From contig NC_088203.1 of assembly GCF_037126465.1 (NCBI RefSeq), positions 105,486,409 to 105,550,408 of the forward strand: a stretch of 64,000 nt of DNA, in the 5' to 3' direction. This stretch comes from Ornithodoros turicata (lineage: Eukaryota; Arthropoda; Arachnida; Ixodida; Argasidae). Of the stretch, positions 9,904 to 20,167 are shown in pieces. Numbering within the stretch: position 1 is the stretch's first letter; each line of letters starts with the position of its first letter. Position numbers and translations under genes: made by a program. The notes below the pieces were generated by a model. The model saw only the letters and a program-made list of their open reading frames with translations, made no database searches and was not told the DNA's origin.

Positions 9904-12064
9904 AATAGGCCTCTCCCGGTTTCTACACAAACGACATCATAGTGTTCGACAGCGCCACCAATTTGGTAGAGTTGAACTACGCTTGAAGCTAGGGGCGAAC
10001 AAGGTTGCGCCCGAAAGCCACGGTCTTGAGGGGATTACGATGGTCCCTGCACTGGACGCGACCTTTACTCCTACCTTTCTTTCAATAGACCTCTCCCTGT
10101 TTGTAAACAAATGACGTCATAGTGTTCGACAGCGCCACCAATTTGGTAGAGCTGAACTACGCTCGAAGCTAGGGGCGAACAAGGTCGCGCCCGAAAGCCA
10201 CGGTCTTGAGGGGATCACGACGGTCCCTGAAATGGACGCGACCTTTAGTCCTACCTTTCTTTCAATAGACCTCTCCCTGTTTGTAAACAAATGACGTCAT
10301 AGTGTTCGACAGCGCCACCAATTTGGTAGAGCTGAACTACGCTCAAAGCTAGGGGCGAACAAGGTCGCGCCCGAAAGCCACGGTCTTGAGGGGATCACGA
10401 TGGTCCCTGAAAGGGACGTGACCTTTAGTCCTACTTTTCTTTCAATAGACTTCTCCCTGTTTGTAAACAAATGGCGTTATAGTGTTCGACAACGCCACCG
10501 ATTTTGTAGAGTTGAACTACGCTCAAAGCTAGGGGGCGAACAAGGTCGCGCCCGAAAGCCACGGTCTTGAGGGGATCACGATGGTCCCTGAAAGGGACGC
10601 GGCCTTTAGTCCTACCTTTCTTTCAATAGACCTCTCCCTGTTTGTAAACAAATGACGTCATAGTGTTCGACAGCGCCACCAATTTGGTAGAGCTGAACTA
10701 CGCTCAAAGCTAGGGGCGAACAAGGTCGCGCCCGAAAGCCACGGTCTTGAGGGGATCACGATGGTCCCTGAAAGGGACGCGACCTTTAGTCCTACTTTTC
10801 TTTCAATAGACTTCTCCCTGTTTGTAAACAAATGGTGTTATAGTGTTCGACAGCGCCACCGATTTGGTAGAGTTGAATTACGCTCAAAGCTAGGGGCGAA
10901 CAAGGTCGCGCCCGAAAGCCACGGTCTTGAGGGGATCACGATGGTCCCTGAAATGGACGCGACCTTTAGTCCTACCTTTCTTTCAATAGGCCTCTCCCTG
11001 TTTGTAAACAAATGACGTCATAGTGTTCGACAGCGCCACCAATTTGGTAGAGCTGAACTACGCTCAAAGCTAGGGGCGAACAAGGTCGCGCCCGAAAGCC
11101 ACGGTCTTGAGGGGATCACGATGGTCCCTGAAAGGGACGCGACCTTTAGTCCTACTTTTCTTTCAATAGACTTCTCCCTGTTTGTAAACAAACGGCGTTA
11201 TAGTGTTCGACAGCGCCACCAATTTGGTAGAGTTGAACTACGCTCGAAGCTAGGGGCGAACAAGGTCGCGCCCGAAAGCCACGGTCTTGAGGGGATTACG
11301 ATGGTCCCTGCACTGGACGCGACCTTTACTCCTACCTTTCTTTCAATAGACCTCTCCCTGTTTGTAAACAAATGACGTCATAGTGTTCGACAGCGCCACC
11401 AATTTGGTAGAGCTGAACTACGCTCAAAGCTAGGGGCGAACAAGGTCGCGCCCGAAAGCCACGGTCTTGAGGGGATCACGATGGTCCCTGAAAGGGACGC
11501 GACCTTTAGTCCTACTTTTCTTTCAATAGACTTCTCCCTGTTTGTAAACAAATGGCGTTATAGTGTTCGACAGCGCCACCAATTTGGTAGAGTTGAACTA
11601 CGCTCGAAGCTAGGGGCAAACAAGGTCGCGCCCGAAAACCACGGTCTTGAGGGGATTACGATGGTCCCTGAAAGGGACGCGACCTTTAGTCCTACCTTTC
11701 TTTCAATAGACCTCTCCCTGTTTGTAAACAAATGACGTCATAGTGTTCGGCAGCGCCACCAATTTGGTAGAGCTGAACTACGCTCAAAGCTAGGGGCGAA
11801 CAAGGTCGCGCCCGAAAGCCACGGTCTTGAGGGGATCACGATGGTCCCTGAAAGGGACGCGACCTTTAGTCCTACTTTTCTTTCAATAGACCTCTCCCTG
11901 TTTGTAAACAAATGACGTCATAGTGTTTGACAGCGCCACTGATTTGGCAGAGTTGAACTACGCTTGAAGCTAGGGGCGAACAAGGTTGCGCCCGAAAGCC
12001 ACGGTCTTGAGGGGATTACGATGGTCCCTGAAAGGAACGCGACCTTCGGCCCTACTCTTCTTTC
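9904..12064 (+). repeat. Array of 12 monomers of 180 bp with 360-bp dimer order
   Basis: Monomers start near 9904, 10084, 10264, 10444, 10625, 10805, 10985, 11165, 11345, 11525, 11705 and 11885, each at 'aatag(a/g)cctctccc' or 'aatagacttctccc'. From 10264 to 11885 two versions alternate. One has 'cctctccc' and TGACGTCA; the other has 'cttctccc' and a degraded 'ggcgtta' at the same place. This is a higher-order dimer of 360 bp. Each monomer equals the left about 180 bp of the local element at 1694-1979. The monomer junction 'tttctttcaatagacc' fuses the internal 'ttcaatagga' to the terminal 'aatagacc', so slippage between short matches can explain the expansion. Duplicon 1 has only one copy. 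Confidence 0.93.
10112..11920. promoter_or_regulatory. Seven perfect TGACGTCA (CRE-like) sites in the array
   Basis: The octamer TGACGTCA occurs at 10112, 10292, 10653, 11013, 11373, 11733 and 11913, mostly 360 bp apart. This is the cyclic-AMP response element consensus bound by CREB/ATF proteins. Function is not shown: the sites come with the repeat, and the intervening monomers have lost them. They lie upstream of globin B. Confidence 0.45.
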
Positions 12065-12265
12065 AATAGGAGGTAGCGACCAAGTGCCCATACGTGGAAC
12101 CCAGCCCTCCCCTTCCGATTTGTTTCGGTTTCTACCAACGTCATGGCGGCGTTTCTCGGATAGAGGCCTATAGGAGGCAGCGAACAAGTGTCCATTCTTG
12201 GAACCCAGCTCTCCCCTTCCGATTTCAGTCTGTCTACCAACGTCATAATGACGTTTCTTGGTTAA
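12065..12265 (+). mobile_element. Right end of the local element at the edge of the array
   Basis: The last monomer runs on into 'ggaggtagcgaccaag' and ends near 12176 with 'tagaggccta', so the twelfth monomer belongs to an intact element. A second, partial right end follows to about 12265, exactly as in duplicon 1 (1980-2085). Confidence 0.65.
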
Positions 12266-12295
12266 AGCACGCCTGGCCGCTAGGTCATACTTCGT

Positions 12296-12390
12296 GTCAT
12301 GATATGATTGATGATTTGATCATATATGATCAAATCAATTTGATATATATGATATGATTATGATTTGATGATTTGATTCATGATCTTTTT
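12296..12390. repeat. AT-rich palindromic 'tgatttgatcatatga' tract
   Basis: A low-complexity stretch built from 'gatttgat' and 'gatatgat' units with short palindromes such as 'atatgatcaaat'. The corresponding place in duplicon 1 (near 2116) has only a poly-T run, so it expanded in this copy. Confidence 0.7.
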
Positions 12391-12399
12391 ATTTTTTCA

Positions 12400-13240
12400 A
12401 CTCGCTGACCATTTGTAGCGCGTTCTGCTTTTGAGAAGTTCATTCTGGGTGCGAACCCTCTGTGTCGCACGAAGCAGCTTGATGGTGATGGTGATGGTGA
12501 TGGACACAAGAAAAAATGGGGAAGCAAATGGAGACGTGTAGTGGGAACAGGGCCCACGGTCCATGACCGCCCCTCTGGAATAACGTGAGCAGCGAGTAAG
12601 AGAGAGACGGAACGTGAAAAATTATTCAAAGTATGACATCATATGGAACAGTCATATTATATGACGATTAAGAAATATGCCGAAATATGACACACGAAAT
12701 ATTTCAGAATTGTATCGTTGTGATTAGTTTAATGTGCGGAGAAAAGTTGGGATATCCGGTAGAACGCATCCATCTCCCGGGCATATACTCATAACCAGTA
12801 ATATCGATCGGAGGGGGGCGTGCTTGTATACGGATACATATCTGTGGGTATATGCATTGGTAGCCGGGCTGTATAGTGCAATTTGAGATATTTCAGGGAG
12901 GGTGATGTTGCAAAAACCAGGGGGGCGGGGGGAATCCCTGCAGTCGGAACCACCTGTAGGATAAAAACAAAGCACTCGCATGCCCCGATCACAGTGCTTG
13001 GGAGAACGCTGGACGAACGGTTTCTAAGGTATAATGATTACATAGTAGACAAGTACAGGTCTTGAGCATGAGCCAATGGGCACTCCAAATATGCGTAGTA
13101 TATATTTCATGCACATTCCTAATGCAACAAAGCTACGTAATAGTGTACAGATTGGAAAGAAACGACAATGAAGCAAGTTATAAGTAAAGCAGAGACCACT
13201 TCTTTAGCTGACGTCGATTCAAAGTCGTCAATAGGTGTCG
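12400..13240. other. Spacer 3' of globin A2, no gene seen
   Basis: It matches duplicon 1 spacer sequence, including a (gatggt)n microsatellite near 12481-12503 and near-identical sequence immediately 3' of A2 (about 13080-13241, compared with 3690-3857). Confidence 0.5.
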
Positions 13241-13241
13241 T

Positions 13242-13982
13242 TCACCTCGTGCGTGTCTTCGGTGACGCAACCGATTTTCGAGACTTCGGGGACGGCCCAG
13301 TTCTCAGTGCCATGAATCCCGACGGGTGCGACTTGGGAGTCGTCACCCCGGAAGGAGAAGCCACGGGGGATTGAGATCCAGAGGCTGGCGACTGGGGACT
13401 CCGGGGTGACCCCGGAGAGCCAGCGTGGGGCGTTCCTTTATCCAAAACTCCGGTAAACGCTGTGTCCAGCGTGCAGACACCAGCCTCCACGAACGCTTGG
13501 GCGGTGCCATTAACGATTAGGCCGATAAGTTTATCCCAGCCCGTATCGGCGTCTTCGTCCATTTTATCTCCAGACACCTTGGCCACCGATTCCTTGAGTA
13601 ATCTGGTAAAGTTTCGAAAATGCAGCGGTGTCACCCCCTTGCGGTTTGTGTGCTCCAGGCCGTTCTTCGTCACTAGTCCCATAAGGGCGTCTGGTTTGTG
13701 CATGGTTTCCACGAAGGCCGTCATCCTGTACACGATGGCGGTTGCATGGTTGATCAGCTTCGGGCTCATGGCCAAGCTGGTCGCATCGAGGTGGCGTAAT
13801 TCCTTAAAGAGGATCTTGTAGGCCGGGTATTGGGTGAACAGCTCAACGAAGATCAAGGGTGCGTACTTGTTATGGTTCTCCTGGAACATAGACCAGGTGA
13901 CCTTGATGGCTTTCATCTCTTTCTTCGTAAGCAGGGTGCGAGGATCTGGTTCGTCCTCGTCTTGTCCGAAGCATTGGCCCAT
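13242..13982 (-). CDS. Globin A2: intronless, acylated globin X-like protein
   Basis: Second complete type-A globin, 246 residues, no introns, ATG at 13982. It shares MGQCFGQ, Trp30, Phe59, His79 (E7), His111 (F8) and the Ser-Pro tail with A1. I count 13 substitutions against A1 (E8D, S38N, D47E, V77I, N96K, T99A, I101M, A143E, A147T, E150D, S154G, F155L, R191G), about 95 percent identity. All heme-contact landmarks are kept in both. The last 55 residues and the adjacent 3' flank are nearly identical at the DNA level, unlike the middle of the gene. The upstream flank has the empty target site of the element that sits in front of A1. Globin X-like membrane attachment is inferred. Confidence 0.93.
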   Translation of the reverse strand: MGQCFGQDEDEPDPRTLLTKKEMKAIKVTWSMFQENHNKYAPLIFVELFTQYPAYKILFKELRHLDATSLAMSPKLINHATAIVYRMTAFVETMHKPDALMGLVTKNGLEHTNRKGVTPLHFRNFTRLLKESVAKVSGDKMDEDADTGWDKLIGLIVNGTAQAFVEAGVCTLDTAFTGVLDKGTPHAGSPGSPRSPQSPASGSQSPVASPSGVTTPKSHPSGFMALRTGPSPKSRKSVASPKTRTR

Positions 13983-14104
13983 CTTCCTTGGGTGAAACAA
14001 TTGCGACTAGTGGACAGCAAGACCGAACGGCTACGCACAACACGAGCAGTCGGTCACGAAGGCGCAATGACCGTGCGTTTTGCGCGAGATCGGTCGTTAC
14101 ATCG

Positions 14105-15130
14105 GGCTGTGCCAAAAATTCAATCAAATACAGTTACAAACGTGGGTTCATTTTTCACAAATTCGATGGCAAACAAATGGCGCTACTTAGACAGTTTCAG
14201 GCAAGAATGGATTTGTGGAATTGGTATCCGGCTAAGCATAAAAGCAAGATGCGAGCGAGCTGGTGATAATCTGGACGAGGTGACTATTCCTTGAGATTGA
14301 TGAGGGACGACAGCGGTCAAACATGAAGTTAGATTATTTGCTGGTTACGTCGTGTTTGTACGTTGTCGATCGTACCTCAATCTCGAGGAATGTCACAGCG
14401 TCCAAGTGCATTAGTCGGCAAAAAGTCAGGCCCTATATTTACGCTTACGTTCGTGCATGTGTTAATTTTTGTTCACGCCGGTTTCGACCCATCCTGCTTT
14501 TGCTTTTGCGCGAGTGAGCGAGTGAAGTATAGTTTAGTCTATTTCCATTTTCGCGTATGTGAGCCGAACTTTTACCTGTGTGCTTACCCAGACAACACAT
14601 GCGGACATATACATCATATCCATGCGGACAGACACATATCCATGCGGAAAATGCGAGATATCCAGAGGACATCCCACAATATCCCGCCGAGATCCATGAG
14701 ACATCCCGGTGACTCCCAAAAGACGTCCCACGGTAATCCTTCATACGACGAGCACAGGTAAAAGACTTAGGGGGTGTCGCCAAGCATTTGAGGGGATGGT
14801 TAGGAGGCGAGGGGCCTGGATAAATCACTGTGTGCAGGTGTATCAGAATGAACCAGTTTTAGCCGAGAGACTTCCCATTTGGATTGTTTACGGCGCTATG
14901 ATGCTGGACAAGCAATCGTTTTCCAGTGTGGAACCGACGACTCGAGAGCGTCCCCGGGCAAAGCCCCTTTCGTCCCACGCGCTAACTTATTGAATACTTA
15001 CGTTTGGAATCAACTGTCGTACTCGCCGCAACCCAACAAAATTTCACGAAAAATTAAAAAAAAAATTGAGTGAAACTGGAGGTCGTACATCTTCACAAAA
15101 GACTGTACAGTAATGAACAGTTGTGGCAGT
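14105..15130. other. 5' flank of globin A2 and spacer
   Basis: To about 14480 it matches 4950-5310 of duplicon 1. Near 14590-14760 are irregular short repeats ('acatatccatgcgg', 'gacatccc'). No gene is seen. Confidence 0.5.
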
Positions 15131-15136
15131 CATATA

Positions 15137-15876
15137 CAGGATGTCGCAGCCAGGTCGGACGAAGCGCTCTACGGAACTGGAAAACGGAAATCCAGCTGGG
15201 AGTTGTTTACACTTGTATTTCCCGTTCGCGAGTATTTTTTATTTTTTTTCATTCAGCTTGAATAATTCATTAACTTCTTAATCATTGCTCTGGGAGCGAA
15301 GGTGTAAATTGGAAAGTTGTACAGCATGGCGAGAAACATCTAAACCAGGTGCTCTACCTCACTCTCTCTCTTTTCTTATCCTGAAGAAAGAAGGTGCAAA
15401 GTTCGTTCCTAGATGCCCGATGATGCGTCAACATCTGAGTGTTCATTCCAATGCCCGCGCTGTGCAGATCAGCTGAGCACGGTTCCTTGAGCGTACTCCT
15501 GTGGCCAGTGCGGTCGAGGCGCAGTCGAGGTTGCGCGCGAAGGTAGTCACGTGATACTTTTCTTCTTCTTTTTTGCGAGTAAAACAGCCCACGCAACAGG
15601 CACGTTGCCTGGAGCACTTGAGTTAGATATTTGTCGCCGTGCTGTACAACTTCTCAATTTACACCTTTGCTCCAGAAGCAATAGTTAAAAGTTAACTAAC
15701 TATTCAATTCAAACTATTCAATTGAACTGACTAATTAGGAGAAACGAAAAATTACTCGCAGACGAGGAATAAGAGTGCAAACAACTTCCTGTCGACTTCG
15801 CTCCCGTAGAGCGCTTTGAGTAGAGCGCGTAGAGAGTCTTTCCTGAAAGCTAGATCCAATTTAGCTGGAACACCCG
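15137..15876. mobile_element. TA-flanked foldback element, 740 bp
   Basis: Begins CAGGATGTCGCAGC and ends with the degenerate inverse 'gctggaacacccg', with TA on both sides (15135-15136 and 15877-15878). Long inverted arms match, e.g. 'ggtgtaaattgg' near 15301 and 'ccaatttaca..' type sequence near 15655, and 'ttgtacagc' against 'gctgtacaa'. It is related in its ends to 33432-34304 and 39167-39753 (CAGG-TGT start, ACACCCTG end). Confidence 0.75.
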
Positions 15877-15879
15877 TAT

Positions 15880-17360
15880 ATCACGTGCCTTATATATGGC
15901 ACCGTATGTAGTCATGTTCAAGCGATGAGCGGTATCGCCGGTGCCCTTTTCCAGCGACGCCCAATATTCATATAAGATTGTTATATAATTTATTTATTAT
16001 ATTATATTATTTAATTAAATAAATATTAAACAGTAATGAAAATATTAAATAATATACAATTATATTATTAAATTCGTATAATATTCATATTCAGAATTCA
16101 CTAAACTGAAATATTTTGGGGCCGTCTTCCATTCCAGGCTATCCTGTTTCAGTTCACATTCAATCCACCCAAGTCCAAAACTATTTTTCTTTCCTTTCAG
16201 CAGTAAAAATGGTAGAATTAGGTTCAAGGCACAAAGGTAATTCGGTAAATCTTTCAGCGCTACAGGCAAAGCACACCTGCCTGTGCAACAGCTATTTTGT
16301 ATTCCATCCATGTGCTGCATGTTATATGCTGTGCAATTAAAAAGACAAATCCACATTGTTACTTCAGCATGCAAATAATGTGTAACAAAGAAACACAAGA
16401 GTCCTACCTTTGTATAGACGATAACAGAAATGCAGGGAGCGTGGAGAGAGAACTGTGTATTGACAAATCAAGATGTCCGCTGTTCCCTCCATGCCGCTAT
16501 CGGATTGGCCCTGCCAAGAGGAGGAACTTACAGAGTACACAGCTTCATGAGAGTGGCTTGCAAACAACACTTTATTTTGACGATTATGTATCATCTTCAA
16601 TTGTCTGCGCCTTAGACCTTGATGTCGATTGCAAAGGTAGATCTATCTCTGCCGTCGGTTGGTACTTACCAACCCAGCATAATCGAATATCGTGAAAACG
16701 TGATGATATGAGAGGACTTAATGATCTCGTCAATGTACCATGTCAATGCCAAATGGGACGAAGTTTATGGTACTGCCTATTTCCCGTGATCTCCGTGCAG
16801 CAACTTCACAAGGGACCTAACCATGTCAGGAGCTAGAAAGATACAGAAGTAAGTTTCAACCAACAATTTTTCTCCCACTGAAAGAGCCATAAAAAAAAAC
16901 ACAAACTTGACAATGCAAACAAAGAATGAACACAAAATAACAGAAAATGTTATAGCTGGGGGTAGGCACCACTCCAGGAATAAACCTCTCTCTCTACCTA
17001 TTCCAATAATGGCAGTATTTGAAAATTTATGTTTCACTCTGCTACTTGTCTTTAGTATGCCAAGCAACTCACCCACGAAAGGCAAAGCTGGTATGCAAAA
17101 CAAGGTACACAATAGACAACTTTATTTCTTGGATGGCGAACGGGGACTTTAATCGCCAGGGGAGATGCTCTACCCCATTGCTGATGGTGATGCGAGGAAT
17201 GATATAATGAGCCCCTTCACAATACGGTTCAAAGTCCTATGATGTCCAAAAATGTCAAAAGAGCTTTCGGGGCACAGCATTGGTGGGCTGGATGTGGCCA
17301 GGGACCAAGCAATTTTGAGAGAGGGGAGGGGGCGAGAGTCCAGCTGGTGAGGAGACACGG
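15880..17360. other. Intergenic, AT-rich, no gene seen
   Basis: It includes a strongly AT-rich tract at about 15978-16095. Open frames are short and lack recognisable domains. Confidence 0.5.
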
Positions 17361-17900
17361 AGAGTGTGGTTCAGGAAGGTTGGAAGTGTGGGCGATTAAG
17401 AAGAATGTGCTCTACATCTTCTAGAGCACCGCAGTGACAGCATCTGGGAGAGTCAACTTGTCTCAAGTGGTAAGGCCACTGAGCTCTAAAGGCCACATCG
17501 AGTCGCATACGATGAATCAATGCAGCATCTTGACAAGAGGTGTTTCGTGGCATGCGGAAAGCAAGCATTGGATCAACTCTTCTCAGCATAGATGGGGGGA
17601 GAATATCAGTTGTCCACTGGCGGGAAGCCACCAGTGTCGGGTGTCCATTGCGTAGCGTCGGCGATGGAGAGGTGGTAGAGTTTGACGTCGTCACCGGAGA
17701 GAAAGGTCGCGAAGCAACCAATGTAACTGACCGCAATGGAGAAGCTGTTCAGGGAAGTTTGTACACCGCAGACAGGAATCGCTTACGTAAACGTTGGTTT
17801 CCCAGTCCCCCACTTCAGCGTCAAGGACCCATACAGAGATCTTTCAACCAAAGGTTCTACCATCGCCGTAGAGGTTTTGATGTAGAAGACCCTTCAAGAT
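17360..17900 (-). pseudogene. Non-LTR retrotransposon 3' end fragment (RNase H / C-terminal cysteine motif)
   Basis: Minus-strand reading contains a stretch near 17400-17570 with 'DAALIHRMRLDVAF' followed by 'CCHCGALEDVEHILL'. This is the typical C-terminal end of LINE ORF2 proteins (end of the RNase H region and the Cys-rich 'CxCG..EDxxHxL' motif). Upstream on the same strand the frame is broken by stops. It may extend toward 18450 but I cannot align that part with confidence. It is dead, a 5'-truncated copy. Confidence 0.7.
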
Positions 17901-18729
17901 GACTTTAGTAGGGCGTACGAGTATGAAGAGCTTGACAACATCAGTGACCAGCAAGTAAAGCCTAGAAGGTACTCTGGCATGAACTTTAAGCATAATTGCA
18001 GACGATCAAGGAGCGAGCATGACGACGCAGAGATCTACGTATAGGAATAACGAACCACGTCTATGACACAGGACGGCAAGGTTGGCATTTAGACCGCGTC
18101 CGCATCTCAGCGGGGCAGAGTCACTGAGAGAAAGCACTGTCGAGGCTAAAGAGGCTATACGCAAGAAGCGACGAAAAAGGCTGGCGAGGAGCCCAGAAAT
18201 GAAGTGGCAGCATGACCACATTGTGATGTTCCCCTCATTTCATCATTTGCAGCACACCGTCCTGCACAAATGTTCTACCAGTAGGTCGTGTGATGCTGCA
18301 ACCCTCATCCAGTTTCCATGCACCTCAAGGGAGACTGCCTCTTGCTCGCGGATCGCGACTTGGAGCCAGAACGTGTCGGCAATATTCGAGCATGCGAGGT
18401 GACGCTTCCAAACGAAACAATCCTTCGTAGGCCTGTCCAGCATTTACGCAAGCTGGAGCAGTGATGGTGCATCTGGCGTATTAATTTTCACCGCATACCA
18501 CCTCCGCCCCCGAGAATGCAAGAAATTGAAGACAAGGAAGAAAACAGGGAGCAAAATGCAACAATGGAACTGGAACCTGACATTCTACATGAAGCTTGCC
18601 ATTCCTCCTGTAATGTATGTCACTGGTGATGTAAGAAGAGTCAGTGACTATTCCACGATGTCACATAATGTACGATACATAATGCATGCCACACCAATAG
18701 TCACAGGGTATGAATATATGGACAGATGG

Positions 18730-19360
18730 GACGTGAGGCAGTTGAGGCAGTAGCGACGCTGTCACTCCAGAATACGTGCTTGGGTCGTCTCACAGAAGAG
18801 TCAGGGTTAGGGCTGACAGTGTCGGCCAGGGGAAGACGGGGTGGACAACTCAGTGAAGGCGGGCTTAAGCCTGTCGATGCCAATGGTTTCGTGGCGCCCG
18901 TTGTAGTTGAGAACGTAGAACTTCTGACGGCATTCCAAGCCGTGGTAGGGGCCACTGTAAGGGGGTTGTAGGGACTTCCGTAGGGTGTCTGTCCGGACGA
19001 AAACTTTGGAGGCGGACGAAAGGTGTGAGGAGACAAACGTTTTGTACGGCTGATGCGCTCTGGTGGGAGTTGGTTTGACATGAGAGAAGTGCCTGCAGAG
19101 GTGGTCAATGTAGTCAGCGGGCGCAACATGAGTAGGGGCGTCGAAGAACTGCGTGGAAGTCACCACATGGTCTCCAGTCCCCAGTCTTCTTGGGAACCAT
19201 ATGAAGAAGCGGATGCACAGGTACTGGAGGATGGTTGAACGATATCAACAGCGAGCATGTGGTCAAACTCGTGGTGTGCTATGGCTCGTTTTTCTGGACT
19301 GAGGCGGCGTGCTTTGGCGAAAACGGGTTGGCCGTGTGTGTCTATGCGGAAATGTGTCTA
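18730..19360 (-). pseudogene. Ty3/gypsy retrotransposon fragment with internal deletion
   Basis: On the minus strand, 19330-19150 encodes the start of a gypsy reverse transcriptase ('FAKARRLSPEKRAIA', 'EFDHML', then, one frame over, 'HMVPKKTGDWRPCGD'). It joins almost directly, near 19165, to the C-terminal end of an integrase ('VFVRTD', 'PPYSGPYHGLE', 'GIDRLKPAF'). Most of RT, RNase H and integrase are missing. Frameshifts make it non-functional. Confidence 0.8.
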
Positions 19361-20050
19361 TGCTCTAGGGAGAAAATTTTGCTTTGCACAACGGTTTTTG
19401 ATGAAGAGCAGGTGACTCTGATGTCTGGTGGACTGGGGCATTGTTGGTCTCTGCTAGTAATCCCCTCTGGCGTTCCCCTGCCAAAGCAGGGCGGTTCACA
19501 GTGAAGCGCTCGGTGAACCGAACCGATTGTAAAACCAACAGGGCTGGTGACTCAGAGATGGTTGCGGGGTCGGAGAGAGGTTTGCACAAAGGCGTTCAAG
19601 CAACGGAGAGAGGCCTGGTCATGGGAGAGGGAACGCTCTCGGTGCATCTCGGTACGCAGCTTTGCGAGGACAGCACTGTCCGACGGCAGCGTGTATGCCT
19701 GCTGAGCATGCATGGAACAGCTTGTGGGGATCTCCATTGTCTACAGTTGGCAGGTTGATAGACGAGCGGACTTCCTCGTTCTATGTAAACCCCACAATAC
19801 AAAATGTAAAATGAATCTAGGGAATTTATATCGGATAACAACAGGCAAAAGCCTCAGCTCAGGACCTGATGATATTTCAAATTAGTGCAGCTCTTCAGAG
19901 ATTGTTACATGTCTCATGGCACACAAAATGATAAGCCTTTTGAAGTTGCATGGATGAGTCTGTGCCCTGTGTTGCTATACAGATCTCCACAAGTACATTT
20001 TACTGCTTGAAAGAATAAACATCCTCCAATGTGAGTTACACCAACCTCAA
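19361..20050. other. Downstream of AGGF1, no gene seen
   Basis: Includes possible further gypsy-derived sequence to about 19760, then the 3' flank and presumed 3' UTR of AGGF1 just below 20051. No clear AATAAA is identified. Confidence 0.4.
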
Positions 20051-20167
20051 TTAAGTGAGGGCATCGTATCGTTCCTTCGTCCTTCTCCACACTTCCGACT
20101 TGGGATTCAAACTGGAGCTGTCTTCAGCACCCAAGCCTGCGTGCGCTTTCCTCTGTTCAACTACTAC
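20051..20167 (-). CDS. AGGF1: AGGF1 exon 12 (end of G-patch, stop)
   Basis: 117 bases including the stop TAA. Encodes [13 protein letters not shown], the conserved segment that closes the G-patch region, then a short basic tail [12 protein letters not shown]. Acceptor gttattccag. The human protein has a longer tail. Confidence 0.9.
   Translation of the reverse strand, partial: VVVEQRKAHAGLGAEDSSSLNPKSEVWRRTKERYDALT

Noticed and set aside
10761..11735. Three similar 84-codon open frames spaced 360 bp apart, like a repeated peptide family
   Set aside because: They are a by-product of the 360-bp dimer repeat; no start context, no codon signature and no homology.
9904..12064. Regularly spaced array as a possible CRISPR
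   Set aside because: Monomers are 180 bp and contiguous with no unique spacers, and the genome is eukaryotic.
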